Positions 33,278 to 45,868 of a DNA stretch of 64,000 nt are shown one piece after another (the stretch's first letter is position 1; each line of letters starts with the position of its first letter). The position numbers and the translations under genes are program-made. The stretch is from contig NC_051099.1 of NCBI RefSeq assembly GCF_901709675.1, positions 5,952,001 through 6,016,000 on the forward strand, given 5' to 3'. The notes beneath the pieces are model-generated. The model saw only the letters and a list, made by a program, of their open reading frames with translations, was not told where the DNA came from and ran no database searches. The DNA comes from Syngnathus acus. Its lineage: Eukaryota > Chordata > Actinopteri > Syngnathiformes > Syngnathidae.

Positions 33278-36200
33278 CTATAAGGGGCTGTTGGCCCCCT
33301 CCACGTCGCTGTCGATGGGGGCTCCCACGTAAATGGGGCTCTTGGACTCCAGCTCCGGCTCGTATTTGCGAGGCGATGGGCGGTTAGCGCTGCTGTTGGG
33401 TATGCCGTAGAAGAAGTAGATGGCGAAACCTGGAGGCAAGGAGAGCAGGTGTTAGGAAGTCTCGCGGTTGACCCGAGCTGTTTTGCGCCAACCCTGTCTC
33501 TTCAAACGTACCAATGACCATCCAGACGGTGAAGCGCCACCACGTGGCCTTGTCCAACTGCATCATGAGGTAGATGTTGACGAAAACGCTGAACAGGGGC
33601 AACCAAGGGAGGAGAGGAACCTTAAACCAAAAATAACATTATTATGTAGAAGTGTTACAATGTGGAATTAAAAATAGGCATATTTGCTTTTCAGTTAATT
33701 AGTCATGATCTATTTCATTATTTCTACCTGCATTGCAGTGTTGATTTAAATTTGATTAATTGCTCAGCCCTAAAGCCCAAGGAGTAATAGAATACTTTTG
33801 TGTGCCCGATTGTTTTGGACGGAAAATTTCCTGACCCAAAAGGACTGTTTTGGAAAATAGTGGCTCATCATGTGGATGTGTATACAAGTCATGTGATGCC
33901 TTGTTGCGGTGACTCAATTGTCTGTGTTGCTCAATGAGGTGTAGGACAAAAACAAGAGGGAAGGACTGTTTTTGTGAGATTAGCAGCGGGCTTTTTTACC
34001 TTGAAAGTCAGAGCTTCTTTGCTCTCGGGCTGCCTGCAGATGATGATAAGGCAGCCGATGCACAGCAGAGTCAAAATAACACAAGACGCCACCACAACGC
34101 CGTTGCCGACCAGCAGCTCCGGTAGAAAGTTGGCCAGGATGATGCACAGGATGGTGATGAAGACGGCTGCGCGCCCACACACAGCGGCACCGTTAAGATA
34201 CTAAATAAGCCGTTGGCGTTCTTGCATAGCGCGCCGTTGTGTACTCACAGATGATGGCGGTGGTCACATAGACGATTTTGCCCGAGATGATCGTGGGGTT
34301 CTTTGAGCCGGGGCTGAGCAGCATCTTGTAGGTAAAAGCTTGGCTTAAGGGCTTCTCCTCACTCTCAGTGTACTCGTCGCCGCTGTCCACGCCGCCCACG
34401 CCGCCCACGCCGCCCACGGTCCCTTTCTCGCCTTCCATCAGCTTCTCTGTCTGGCTGGATGACCGCAATGTGCCTGGCTGGTACCTGAAGGAAGACGATT
34501 TATTTAGACCAAAGCATGAGGCGCCCAAAAGTAACGATTCAATTGAAACATGTTGGACTGGGTTTCCTACCTGAGAATGAGAACACAAATAGCCACCAGC
34601 GAATACGCCAACAACGTTCCGATGGACATGAGGTCGACCAGAGCGGCAAGGTCAAACAGGAAGGCCATCAGAGCTGTGGAGAGAAACACCAGACTGATCA
34701 GCTAAGGCAATAGTAGCTCAGTAAAAAAGGAAATACGCTTTTTGGAGCAAGGCGGTTTACCGGCGACAATGCCAGAAACGATGGTGGCCAGCACGGGCGT
34801 TTTGGTGCGAGCATTTATCCTGGACAGCGTGCGGAACAACAGCCCGTCCTCCGCCATGGCGTAGATGACGCGGGGCATGGGGAACATGGAGCCCAGCAGG
34901 CTGGTAGACAGAGCGCACAGCGAGCCCACGGCCACGATGTAGCGGGCCGGGGCCCAGTCCACGTAGGTGAAGGCCTCGGGCAGAGGGCTCTGGGTGTTCA
35001 GTTGGTAGTAGGGCATCATCAAGGTGAGAGCGGCCGACACGCCGAAGTAGGCGACGAAGCAAATGAGCAGCGAGGCCACGATGCCGATGGGGATATCACG
35101 CATGGGGTTCTTGGCCTCCTCACCTGCATAAGACAAACGCAGAGAATAGTGAGCAGAACTGACAACCATTAGGACACAATGTCCCAAGCTAGCCACTATT
35201 TGAGGAAGTCCGACGTACTTGTGGTGGCGATGCAGTCAAAGCCGACAAAAGCGTAGAAGCAGGTAGCGGCACCGGAGAGAACGCCGGCAAGGCCGAATGG
35301 AGCAAAACCGCCAGTCCCGAATTCTTTCTCGACACTAGATGATATTCAGAGGAAAGCACAGTTGAATACACAAAGTTGAAGACACACAATTTCAGAGCGC
35401 GCACTACTTACTTGCTGTTGTTGCTTTCGTTCCGGAACGTAGTGTAGTTCTCCAGCGTGAGGTTCCAGTTGGCCGCGTCGCCCTTTACGAAACCCGAGAT
35501 AATGACGAAGCCCAGCACCACCAGGTTGATGCCGGTGAAAATCTTGTTGACCAGCGCCGACTCGCTCACACCAAAGGCCAGCAGGCCTGCACAGAGCAGA
35601 CGAGAGCGTTCACACCGAGAAGATCATTGGCAGTGAGTGGGCCCAAGTGTGTGAATGTCATCAAACCACCAAGAAGTGACAACATTCTGCCCATGTCCTC
35701 ACTACTTTGACATCCCACACTAGGTGCAACAATAGTTTTTATTTGTCCAGTGGCCCAGATCATTTGTATTTGTCAAACAAAGCTGACTCACCGGTGAGCA
35801 GGAGCACCAAGATGAGCGCAAACAGGTCAGGGTACTCAGCCAACACTTGGCCGGGCACCTTCATTGTCATGGCGGCTTTGAAGAAGTCCGAGATCTTTTG
35901 CTCCACTAGGTTGTCGAAAGTGGAGCTCCACGCACGAGCCACGCTCGCCGTACCTGCGACCGATTGTGAAGGGCAAAGGTTAGTCGGTTAGGAGTGTTCT
36001 CATTTTGTATTTGCGTTGGACTCACCAATCACATAGGAAAGTATGAGATTCCAGCCGGTGATGAAGGCCCAAATCTCCCCCACCGTCACGTAGCTGTAGA
36101 GGTACGCAGAGCCCGTCTTGGGGACGCGAGCGCCGAACTCAGCGTAGCACAGGCCCGCCAACATTGAAGACAGAGCGGCTATGAGGAAGCAGAGGACGAT

Positions 36201-36392
36201 GGCGGGCCCGGCCTTCTCACGGGCCACCTCGCCGGCTAGCACGTAGACGCCGGCGCCCAGGGTGGAGCCCACCCCCAAGGCGATGAGGTCCAGCGTGGAC
36301 AGGCAGCGGGCGAAGCGGGTCTCCTCGCTGGTTAAGTCCAGCACGCGGCGACGCAGCAACTTGTTGCCAAATTGGGACAGCTTGTTCGCCAT
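33278..36392 (-). CDS. slc7a3: Cationic amino acid transporter, SLC7A3 type (CAT-3)
   Basis: Ten coding exons in phase: 36392-36026, 35953-35792, 35586-35412, 35334-35219, 35123-34761, 34673-34571, 34484-34249, 34166-34000, 33620-33512 and 33429-33278, giving 649 residues. The protein is a 14-helix APC-family permease of the plasma membrane for arginine, lysine and ornithine. Family landmarks include [110 protein letters not shown] and [15 protein letters not shown]. The N-terminus [16 protein letters not shown] and [15 protein letters not shown] fit SLC7A3 over SLC7A1/2. Exon 7 carries a three-copy GGV repeat in a cytoplasmic loop. An acceptor just before the ATG (exon begins 36396) implies at least one upstream non-coding exon. 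SLC7A1 remains the main alternative. Confidence 0.9.
34391..34417 (-). repeat. Three-copy 9-bp coding repeat in slc7a3
   Basis: Three perfect copies of GCCGCCCAC (plus strand) encode GGVGGVGGV in the variable intracellular loop between conserved membrane segments. In-frame repeat growth is the likely origin; length polymorphism is expected. Confidence 0.9.
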
Positions 36393-37338
36393 TTTTGCTG
36401 TAAAAACGCGTGGGCGCTATTTGACTTGGTCCCTTCTCGATGTGGGTGCGATTGACTCGAGGCGTGGAACTGGAGAAACTTTACGCAGATGGCAGATCTG
36501 TTGATGATTGGTCCGTCGGCGTGGGCGTGTTTGAGAATAAGGCAGGGCGCAGTATTTGGCAGCCTGTGAGGAGAAGAAAACAAGTTCACTATTCAGGAAC
36601 TGCCAAAGTTTCTCAGCGTTTGGCAGCAGGCGGTACATATTATTGCAGCCTTTCCATTCCGGCCGAAAGCTGTTGCCGCGGCGACATGCACTCGGTTTCT
36701 TGTACTTTACCAACGACAAATGCTCTCTCACTAGCTACTGGACTGGTTTCACACAAATCGCACTAATAACATGATTCTCGAGTGACCAAAGTTTTTTTTT
36801 TTTTTTTAATACTTTGTCAGCATTTAAGGAGAGCCACAGTTGCCGACACGCTTTCAAATGTTTACTGAACAGTCAACTGGGAAAGTATAAACCCATGCAC
36901 GCTGCTTTTGTTATCTCAGTAAGCTTGAGATTCGCAGAACTCGGTCGGGAAGCACATGGTTTAATATCTGCGAGCTAATATCAACAGTGGAGAAGAAAAC
37001 AGCAGCTGGATGAGACAAAGTAGCAGCCCGGAGAGAAGCTGGATGAAAAAACAAATAACTCGCCTTTTGAAACATATTAAGTTCCATCGCACGGACCCCT
37101 AGAACAGGTGATAGTATTATGGGTGGGTGTAGATTTTGGCTAACCAGGTCACGTTTTATCCCTTGTGCTGTTTAACTACAATCAAGAGAGCGTGACGGTC
37201 CCCTGCATAAAAGTCAAACAAAAACAGTTGGCGATAACACGCAACCATGCGCCTTTCTGTTTACAATAGGGGGTTCGGCCATCACCTGATGTACCAACAC
37301 GGCTCTGACGTGGACTGACGCAGGGGCACGGCCCACAT

Positions 37339-38040
37339 GTGTGCAATACTATTCTCTCCACAGACACCTTCAAGTTCCTGGGAACCACAATCTCTCGGGA
37401 CCTGAAATGGACCGGCCACATAGACTCTGTCCGGAAGAAGGCCCAGCAGAGGCTGTACTTCCTGAGACAGCTCAAGAAGTTCAACCTGCCGCGAGAGCTT
37501 CTGAAGACCTTCTACACTGCCATCATCCAGTCTGTCCTCTGCACCTCCATCACTGTCTGGTTTGGATCAGCCTCCAAACAAGACAAGCACAGACTGCAAC
37601 GGACAATCAGGACTGCAGAAAAGATCATTGGAATCAACCTCCCTTCTATCCAAGACTTGTACCTGTCCAGGACCAGGAAACGTGCAAGGAACATCTCTAC
37701 AGACCCTTCTCACCCAGGTTGCAGTCTGTTTGAACTACTCCCCTCCGGACGGCGTTATAGAGCTCGGTACGCCAAAACCAGCAGACACCGAGACAGCTTC
37801 TTCCCCCAGGCTGTTGCTCTGATGAACTCACACCACTCATAGAGTCTCAGAGGCATTACTGTGCAATAACATCCTGCTCTTCACACCTTTTGAATTTGTC
37901 TACACTGTTTTTGCCATTATTCACATGTCCTGAGTGTTGTTAGTCACCTATATGTTGAACAGAGGGTGTGTTTTACCGAAGTCAAATTCCTTGTTTGGCA
38001 CGCTCAAACATGGCGAATAAATACTCTTGAATCTTGAATG
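37339..38040 (+). mobile_element. L2-like LINE, 5'-truncated, C-terminal reverse-transcriptase frame
   Basis: An open frame to 37842 (168 codons) reads FKFLGTTISRDLKWTGHIDS, then AQQRLYFLRQLKKF, SVLCTSITVWFG and SGRRYRARYAKTSRHRDSFF. This is the conserved C-terminal part of L2/CR1-type reverse transcriptases in fish. A 3' segment with AATAAATACTCTTGAATCTT (38017) ends the element near 38040. It is dead by truncation, yet still stop-free in this part, so probably a recent insertion. It lies upstream of slc7a3, in the opposite orientation. Confidence 0.85.
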
Positions 38041-38151
38041 AGCGGACTGCAAGGTAATGACCGCGCTGGAATGTTCCGGGTGGGTACGTCAACCCAAGCT
38101 TGCAGCGGTGTGTAATTTGAGGCGTTGCCTTCTCTATTTATGTCCCCCTTC

Positions 38152-38286
38152 ATGCAAATTAGGAAAAGAGCAAGTTTGGAGAGACGTCCTTTGAGGGAGA
38201 TTCATTAAAAAAAAAAAAATGCAAATTAGGAAAAGAGCAAGTTTGGAGAGACGTCCTTTGAGGGAGATTCATTAAAAAAAAAAAAT
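38152..38286. repeat. 67-bp perfect tandem duplication
   Basis: Two identical copies start at 38152 and 38219: ATGCAAATTAGGAAAAGAGC and so on to GAGATTCATT plus an A tract. Identity indicates a very recent event. Each copy carries the octamer ATGCAAAT, a POU-factor site. No recognised gene lies between 38,287 and 41,500. Confidence 0.95.
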
Positions 38287-41200
38287 GCAATAAAGGTGAC
38301 AAAATCAATCGATTAATCAGCAGCTAATCGATTATCAAAATAAGACAATTTATATGAAAAAATTAAACAATATTGACGATTTAATAATTGATTATATGCT
38401 CCCAATTTAGTTTTTAGTACACAATTAGAAGTGCGACTCTAAAACAGGTTAGGTATGGTTGCTACACTTCCTCATTCAGCAGATGGTTGCAGGACTACAT
38501 CATTTGTATTATATTGCAAACTGCCCCAGCGTCAAGTAGTTTGACTAAAACAATAACGAACAAAAATAATCAGTCACACCTTAGAATGAAGATAGCTAGC
38601 CAAAGTAGTTGTCGTACAAGTAGTGTGGTTATTTTGCAGATATGATCACGCGAAATTCCATTTTAACACAAAATGGAGGGCAGGAAAGGTTGGGCCCTAC
38701 CTGAGCCGCTAATCTTCTCATTGTGCTTTGAATTTGCCACAGGTTGTGCCAAGGTGCAGCTTTTTACGACGCAGAAATGGACAAACTCACTTCCTGCAGC
38801 CGAGTGTCATTTTCCTCATGCTATTAAAAGCATTAATGAAGAATCAGAACTTTCATCCACACAAACAATCCGACATTTTTACAATGTGGCAACAGCTGCC
38901 GTGGACTCTAAGAGGATTAGGTAGAAAAGCAACAAACAACTTAACCGAATTAACCTGTACACAACTCGCATTGTAAATATCATGTGTCTTGTCACATTCC
39001 ACAACACACGTACACATCTATGTCTGCATTAGCAAACTGGCAACATAACCGCTACTAAATTCAGTATTTTTTCCATTCAGATTTGGTTTTCTATTGTAAA
39101 ATGAGCGGCTTAGCGCAATTAAAGTTTGGAAACATCTATCGTTAATGATTGGATAACTTTTTTTTTTTTAATTACTACGGCATTCGTCTAATCCAAAGAC
39201 TAGTGCTAAAAGAACACCGTGTTCAGTAGCTTGCAAGACTAAATAGCCATTGAGAAGCACTAACGTGACCTTGCATAACCCTGGAAAGTGTATTAGAACA
39301 CGGCTGGTTATGCAAACACACACACTCTCCCAGCCCACCCTTTGAGCCACAATGTATGTTTGTATGTGTAAGGAACGCTACAGCTTATCGTAAAGGATCT
39401 GACGTGTTTGCATAAGAGGGCGCTCGCCTTTTGAACTTGTGTACGTGCGGACCACTCGACCCCCGAGCCCGAACCGGGCGACCCTTTAAGTCACCTGGCT
39501 GGAAGCAAGAACGGCTGCCAAAAAAAAAAAGTAAATAGTGAACTCGCAGGGAGATGGAATGTGCCAAGCGGGAATCTGCTCATTTTCCCACGAGCAATGA
39601 TCCAGGAAAAAAAATAGTAAACGAGTTGAAAAAAAATTCACCTCTCCAAGAAATTGTATCCAATCGTTGTTTGAAAACATTGTCTCCATTTTGACTCTCA
39701 AAATCTGTTAATAATCCAGTGAAGTAGACTTTAAAGTAGACAAAATCCATTACTGAGCTCTCTTTGTCGTACTATAATAACCAAGAGTTGAGGTGTCGAA
39801 TTAATCAATTAATTGACCACTATTTAACAATAGAGTAGTCATTTAAAGCTATTTTTTTTTTTTAAATTGTCCAAATCTTTAAAAACAAAGCCGCAACGCA
39901 ATCTTATGTGCCCAATACTACAACTACTACAACATCTTAACTTTACTAACCATTAACTGACTTTATCAAGCCAGCGTGAGTCATCGACAATGTTTGAGAT
40001 ATGACCTTAGAATCGTCTTTAAATGTAGAATGTAAAATGGCTGCTTGTTGATCATGAAAAAAATATTTTCAGGGCACTTAGAAGGTGTGGTGTGCATTCT
40101 TCCTGTTGCAAAACCTCCAAGGCGGTTCCTGTACAACTTCACCTTCCACCAATCATACGATGCAAGTATAAACCTGCTAATTACCACAATCTAATATTTT
40201 TTGAAAACGTTCAAATTAACAAACAGTTCCGACTTTGAACTTTGTCATAAAGCTTTGAAATGCGTCTACAGAGCCCACCTAGGGCGTTGCATCACAATAA
40301 CTCATTCATGGGCATAAAACCTCCTGGCTTAATTGTAAATTCCAATCATACAAAATAATGGTACATCAAATCACAAAATGCACTAGTGTTGATTGATACA
40401 TTTACAGGCTCCAATTATAGCGTCCGTGTAATCTTCTGTGTAATTATCAGTTATCAACGAGGGCACGTTCCACAACCTCCATACCACCATATCAAGACAC
40501 CTTACTGAGAGGTGGAAATGACGATAAAATATTAATTCTGATCTATTTTACTCTTATTTCCGTGCTAGTTATTTGAGTACATTGTGGTTGAGCGCAGGCT
40601 GATGCAACACACGCGTGGTAACTACCCTAGATCATCGTGGCAACATTCAAGGAAAGGATGACTCACTTTTAAGGCAAACAAATTGTTAAGATATATGTCG
40701 AACTAGTTTGCTTGATCGTAAAAAGAAGGAATCTGCTTTACTTACGCTATTTGACGCGCCGTGAGGGTAGTTAGGAGCGTCTGTCACCGACAAAACAGCA
40801 GCTGCTAGGCTACGTGGCTTCGTCCGACTCCGGTTCTGAATGTTGCTTTCACTGTTTCCATAAAACGTCGTAATTTGCAAAAGTTCAATTCAGAACACGG
40901 CCCGAAATCTAACACTTTTTAAATTCATTATTGTTTCATGAATATGGAATGTTGCTATAGATAGCAGGATGCTACGCTACTCTTATTCACGATACAGCGC
41001 TATTTAGTTCGCCAATCTTCTGACAGAACTGTAAGATCATATAGTAAAGGGAGGTCCGTGAAGAGCATCACCGTAATTCCACGCCTTACTAGGAATCGTG
41101 CGTGTCGTACCATAACAATGAATGAAACACAAGACTAAAATAGCGTATGCAAGTTGAATCGTGCGTCTAAACATAAAAACACACACATTCTTCCAATATA

Positions 41201-41517
41201 AAAAAAAAAAAAAGCAGCTTTATTTGGAACTCTTTTCAAAGGCACCGACGTCATCCGATTAACCGCTTAAAATGTAAAATAAAGCAGCAAGGCGAACGAC
41301 GTAACGCTTACTAAAACTGTGGGCAAAGTCAACGTTAATTCTTATTGTTGTATTTAAATAACCATCGCAATAACGTTTTTGAACAATTAGGGGCGCCATT
41401 TATGGAGAAAAGCGAATGGAAGGATTGCATCAGTCGACTCGGGTGACCGCCAAAAATAAGTAGAGAGCTTCCACAATGTCGAAGTCACGTTTTTGAAAAG
41501 TAATAAAGTTTATTACC

Positions 41518-41710
41518 GTGAACACCGCTTGGATCAAAGTCCAGAGAAGCTGGCAAAAAGCAGAACGTCTTGCTTGCTTGCTGATGAATTATCTCGCTCC
41601 GTAGCTCCGGGAACGTGCTTTTGATCTGCTTGAAAGTGGGCGGAGGGCATGCGTGTATGTGTGTGTGTACGTGTGTAAACAAAGTGACGTCACACGGGAT
41701 GGCCCTTCCC
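41518..41710 (-). promoter_or_regulatory. Candidate 5' exon and CRE-containing promoter upstream of slc7a3
   Basis: On the minus strand a donor-like CACG|GTAATA ends at 41518, and about 170 nt upstream a palindromic cAMP response element TGACGTCA sits at 41685-41692. The slc7a3 coding start is preceded by an acceptor (36397-36400), so a distant first exon is required. This is one candidate, giving a 5.1-kb intron. No transcript evidence is available. Confidence 0.3.
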
Positions 41711-41784
41711 ATTCATTGTCCGAAGCCTAAACATATTCAAAGCCTGAAAATACTCTGAAAAAGAAACAGACCTGCTAACTTCTA

Positions 41785-42070
41785 GGAAAGGCAAGGCAGC
41801 TTTATTTGTATCGCACATTTTATAAACAAGCTAACTCAATTTGCTTCGCATAATTGCATCATAAGAACTAAATGCGGCTTTGAACTCTGGGCTCACCTAA
41901 TTTGGGATCTAAACCACTCAGTAGCAAAATCTTACAATCTATTCTACAGCTGACTGGGAGCCAGTATAAAGCTTTTAGGATTGGACGAATATGCTCTGAT
42001 CTCATTCTGGTCAGAACTCGAGCTGCAATGTTCATCAGAAAGTGTTGTCTGATGCTTTTCTGAGTGAGTC
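41785..42070. repeat. Fish interspersed repeat fragment
   Basis: GGCAAGGCAGCTTTATTTGT at 41789, followed by GACTGGGAGCCAGTATAAAG, matches my recollection of a very common teleost non-LTR-derived repeat. It is old and without ends. Confidence 0.45.
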
Positions 42071-45000
42071 CACTATGCAGCCTTGTGTTGAACTATTTTT
42101 GTAAATCATCAGCAGTCAGTTCTATTAAAAGGGACATGTATTTTGGATTAAAATAGTCATGAAAATCAATCGAGACTGCAGTTTCCCTTGTGGCATGAAT
42201 TGAAGACAACGAGATGAAAGAAACAATCCGACCTTGCAATCAAAAGAGAAAGTTGTGACATTTGTCGCTGTGTTATTGCGAAAGTCAACGGTGTACACAC
42301 CCATGTGTTAGCAATACTGGGTCATTTGGCGGTGAGGCCTCCACTTTTGTTTTAGTTTGCTTCGCACCATCTGCAAGGCTAATTTAATTGACTTTCAGGA
42401 CGAGCTAACTTGACATCCAACGGGTTCCTAAATCGAAATGTTCTCCCCCCACACCGTGGTTTGAGCAACGCCCCTTTTGTCCTTGCCCGGCCTCGCTGCT
42501 CTTTCGATTTATTTCCACTTTATCAAGCTAAACCCGCAATAGGTGTCTCTACAAACACGGACGTCATTGCAGAGCGCTAACCAAACACGACCTAATCTGT
42601 GCCTTGGACCGCTGTGCCCATCATGCATGTCCGCTTTCATTTCTCAGGACATCAAAGCTGCTTTGTGTTGCAGGTTACTGTCCTAATTTGACGGGGAAGG
42701 TCGGCCCACTATCATTACTCGAGACTTTCAAGACAGTTTTATGTAGAACCTCTGAAGTGAAATGAGCAAGAATTTGGAATTAAATCAACATTTTCAAAAA
42801 GTCACAGAAGAGGACCTTGACAAATATTGGCATAGTAAATCGCAATAATATTTTTCAAAATCTTTCCGATTTATGCACAAGTGTGTTGACTTGAGATTAT
42901 TCTTTGGATTCTTTGACTCTTTCCCCATCAACTCTCAAACAGATGGTTAATATAATTGTTGTAAATAAGACGGACTGCGTTCTGACATAGTATGTATGAT
43001 TATTATTGGTTAGTTAAAAACAATTCCTCTCTGGTTTGAATGGAGAGGATACAATGAAATCAAAGACAATTCAATGCATGTGCAATGTAAACAATTGGAA
43101 CCAAGTTACAGAATCATGACTTATGTGAAGCCAGATTTGGCTGTAATGTTTAGAATTCCTATAGTCCATTGTGTCCAATTATAGTCATGTCAAGATCTAC
43201 ATCACAAGATCACTATTTCTGGGACGACTTTAATCCACCTGCGGCCAGCCAGAATGCCCCCTTTGCCGCTTAATCCCCTACTGCGAGGAGAGCAACAACA
43301 GGAAAAAGGGCTTTGGGATTCGTGTGTAGTGAAACAAAAAGGCTGTGTTGTACATCAACTAAAGCTCGAGCTTGTACTTATTGTCACGCTTCCTGCTTGC
43401 CACACACACTTTATTCCTTTGATTGGCCAAAACACAAAAGTGAGATGTTTTGTTTTGAGACTTTTGAGTTTACGCAAAAAAAAAATGACGCAACCACTTT
43501 CTGTAAAAGTTAGTAAACCGAAGTTGAGTAAGGACCTTAGTGTATTTTTTGTTGTCAGCGAAAACTGTAGCTTGCTGAGGTTGATTTTGTGTATTATCCA
43601 GCGTCCAGACGGCCAATTAAGTCAACTTTTTTTTTTAATTAACTTACTGTATATTTTTCACAGCCTGACAACAGACCACAATTTTGTGTTGTTTCCATTC
43701 ATCTTACAGGGTAGAGATTTTGCAAGCATTGTCAACTTTTGAGTTATGGTGCAAGCTGCAATTAACTTCGGCTAAGTTCTAATTGATGTTTTTGAGGGTT
43801 GAATCCTGTTGATTATCACATTCTGTCACCATCTAGTTTTATTTCTAACAGACTATGTATGATAATACATGTGATTAATAGTCTCCCAATCCCATTTTGC
43901 GTGTCGACGATCCATTACAGCGATTCACATTGATAGAAGTAGGTCATCCGCCAGCGTGAAGCCTCTCATCACACGGCTCCCACGACACGTTTTCAACTCA
44001 AAATGGAACTTTGCGCCGTTCACTGACTTTTTTTCCCTCCCTAGACTGAAAGGATTTGTAGACGTAACACAGCAGGCAGCAGGAAATTTAATAGTCGGAC
44101 GGAAAAATAACAAGAGGAATTCCTCAGTACTCATTGTAGAACTGGAATGATAACATACACTTCACAATCATCTTTATGGAATTGAGGGAAAAAAAGAAAA
44201 TAAGCCGAGACATCTTACTCGAGATCTGATGACTATTTCAAACGATTCAAATGCGTATGATGAACCTCACAGTGCTCGTATTTGCTTGCTTAACTTATGA
44301 TTTGCATAAACTGGTAGTGTGACAATTTAGGCGCGATGACATCACTGTGAGTGACCCTGACTAAAAGCGCACACAGATTAAACAAGTCAGCGTTTTCTTT
44401 GCGATGCTACATCTTGCTTCACTTTGGGAGGTTATCTTACTAGCGACCAAAAAGCAAATACGAAGCGCACAAGTTGAACGCTTGTCTGAAGCATTTTGTG
44501 GCGGTAAATATTCATCATCAGGGAAAAAAATAAAACATTGTCATTCACTAAGTAATGTACATAAGAGGAATTACAGAGAGAGACAACAAACGATTTACAC
44601 AATGGGAGCAATATTTGGGTAGTTTCCTCCACCGGCTTGAAACTGACAAGCTGTAGAAATAAATGGAGAAGGTACAGGCGTCTGTTTGGATAGTGGAGAG
44701 AGAGAAAACAAAACAAACCACAAAGTCAAACACGAGAAGTGCTTTCGTCTGGGTTGACACTGCGGGTCAAGTGGCCAAATATAAAGAGAATATTGTTTGT
44801 ACTGTCCGAAAATACAATACAAAGTGTTTAAAAGAGAACAAAGGTGCAGTTGTGTATTCTTTATCCTCTGTGCGGAATCTCTGATATTAGTGCTGTATTG
44901 ATGAGCAGTATATGTCTCTCTCATACTGCCCCCAGCTGGCCAAAGTGGACACATCAGAAGGAAAGGATTGCGCAAATTCCCGGAAGATGGCGAAATCTAA

Positions 45001-45576
45001 GTTGTGAATAAGAGGAAATGTTGACCCTTCCAATGTGCTGACTCTGACTTCCAAGCAGGTGAGGTTGACTTACTGAATTTTTGTCATAATATTTTTGTCT
45101 TTGATCTGCTTGGTGAAATTATTACTTGTATATTATACTAAAATGTGAAATTACATGGTCCCTCACGGATAGCTTTGTGTCGTGGCATCACAAAAAAGTC
45201 AAAACAGTCATTTTCTTGTCCACGGTACAGACAAGAAAATGAAGGCTTTACTCATTAATATGAAAATGCAGCATTTAGCCAACAACAGAAATTATTCATC
45301 AGCATGATTGCAACACAAAAATAATCAAAGAAGCGTGCAGGTTTAGCATGCACCTGCTTATATTAGTGCAGTTAATTTTGACAAACTTGGTTAGGAGAGT
45401 TTTCCGTTAATGAGGGATGTACAATTATGCTCCTTAGCAATAGTTAAAAAAAGCTCATGCAACTGAATTGAGAATTGTAAATAAAGTAAACTTACTTCAC
45501 TCATACCTAAGACAAAACAGAAAAAAATCACAAAACAGCATCAGAAATTGCATGAGACACTTTGACATTAATCTAC
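42071..45576. other. Intergenic stretch without recognised genes
   Basis: No open frame here shows a known domain or splices into one. The longest (43254-43742, plus, 162 codons) has no conserved motif and biased, repeat-like composition. The stretch lies between the slc7a3 5' flank and the 3' end of snx12. Confidence 0.6.
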
Positions 45577-45582
45577 TTTATT
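45577..45582 (-). terminator. Polyadenylation signal of snx12
   Basis: TTTATT on the plus strand is AATAAA on the gene strand, 287 nt after the snx12 stop, with no closer signal. Confidence 0.5.
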
Positions 45583-45868
45583 CACATTATATTACAATCA
45601 TGATTTTATGACACTCACGGGCGAAAATAGCACACGTAGCGTGTTGTAGTTTGTATTTCACTGTCCAATGAAAAACTACTGTCAGCTTGTAGTTGTAAAA
45701 CAAAAGCGCACGCAAAAGACAAGTCACAAAGATGCACGGCGGAAGAACATGCTCTGAAATAGAGAGTGTTTTGACTTGATAATGAGAGAGAGAGAAAAGT
45801 CCATTCTACATCCCAGAGGAGATTAATTAAAGCCCCACCACCCAACAGCCCCCGACCCCTCGGTAAGC

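Noticed and set aside
37339-37842. LINE open frame as a host gene
   Set aside because: The reading is the C-terminus of an L2-type reverse transcriptase, followed by a LINE-like 3' end; there are no host exons.
43254-43742. 162-codon plus-strand open frame
   Set aside because: No domain, no fitting splice structure, and its tail is T-rich translation. Best read as chance in AT-rich intergenic DNA.
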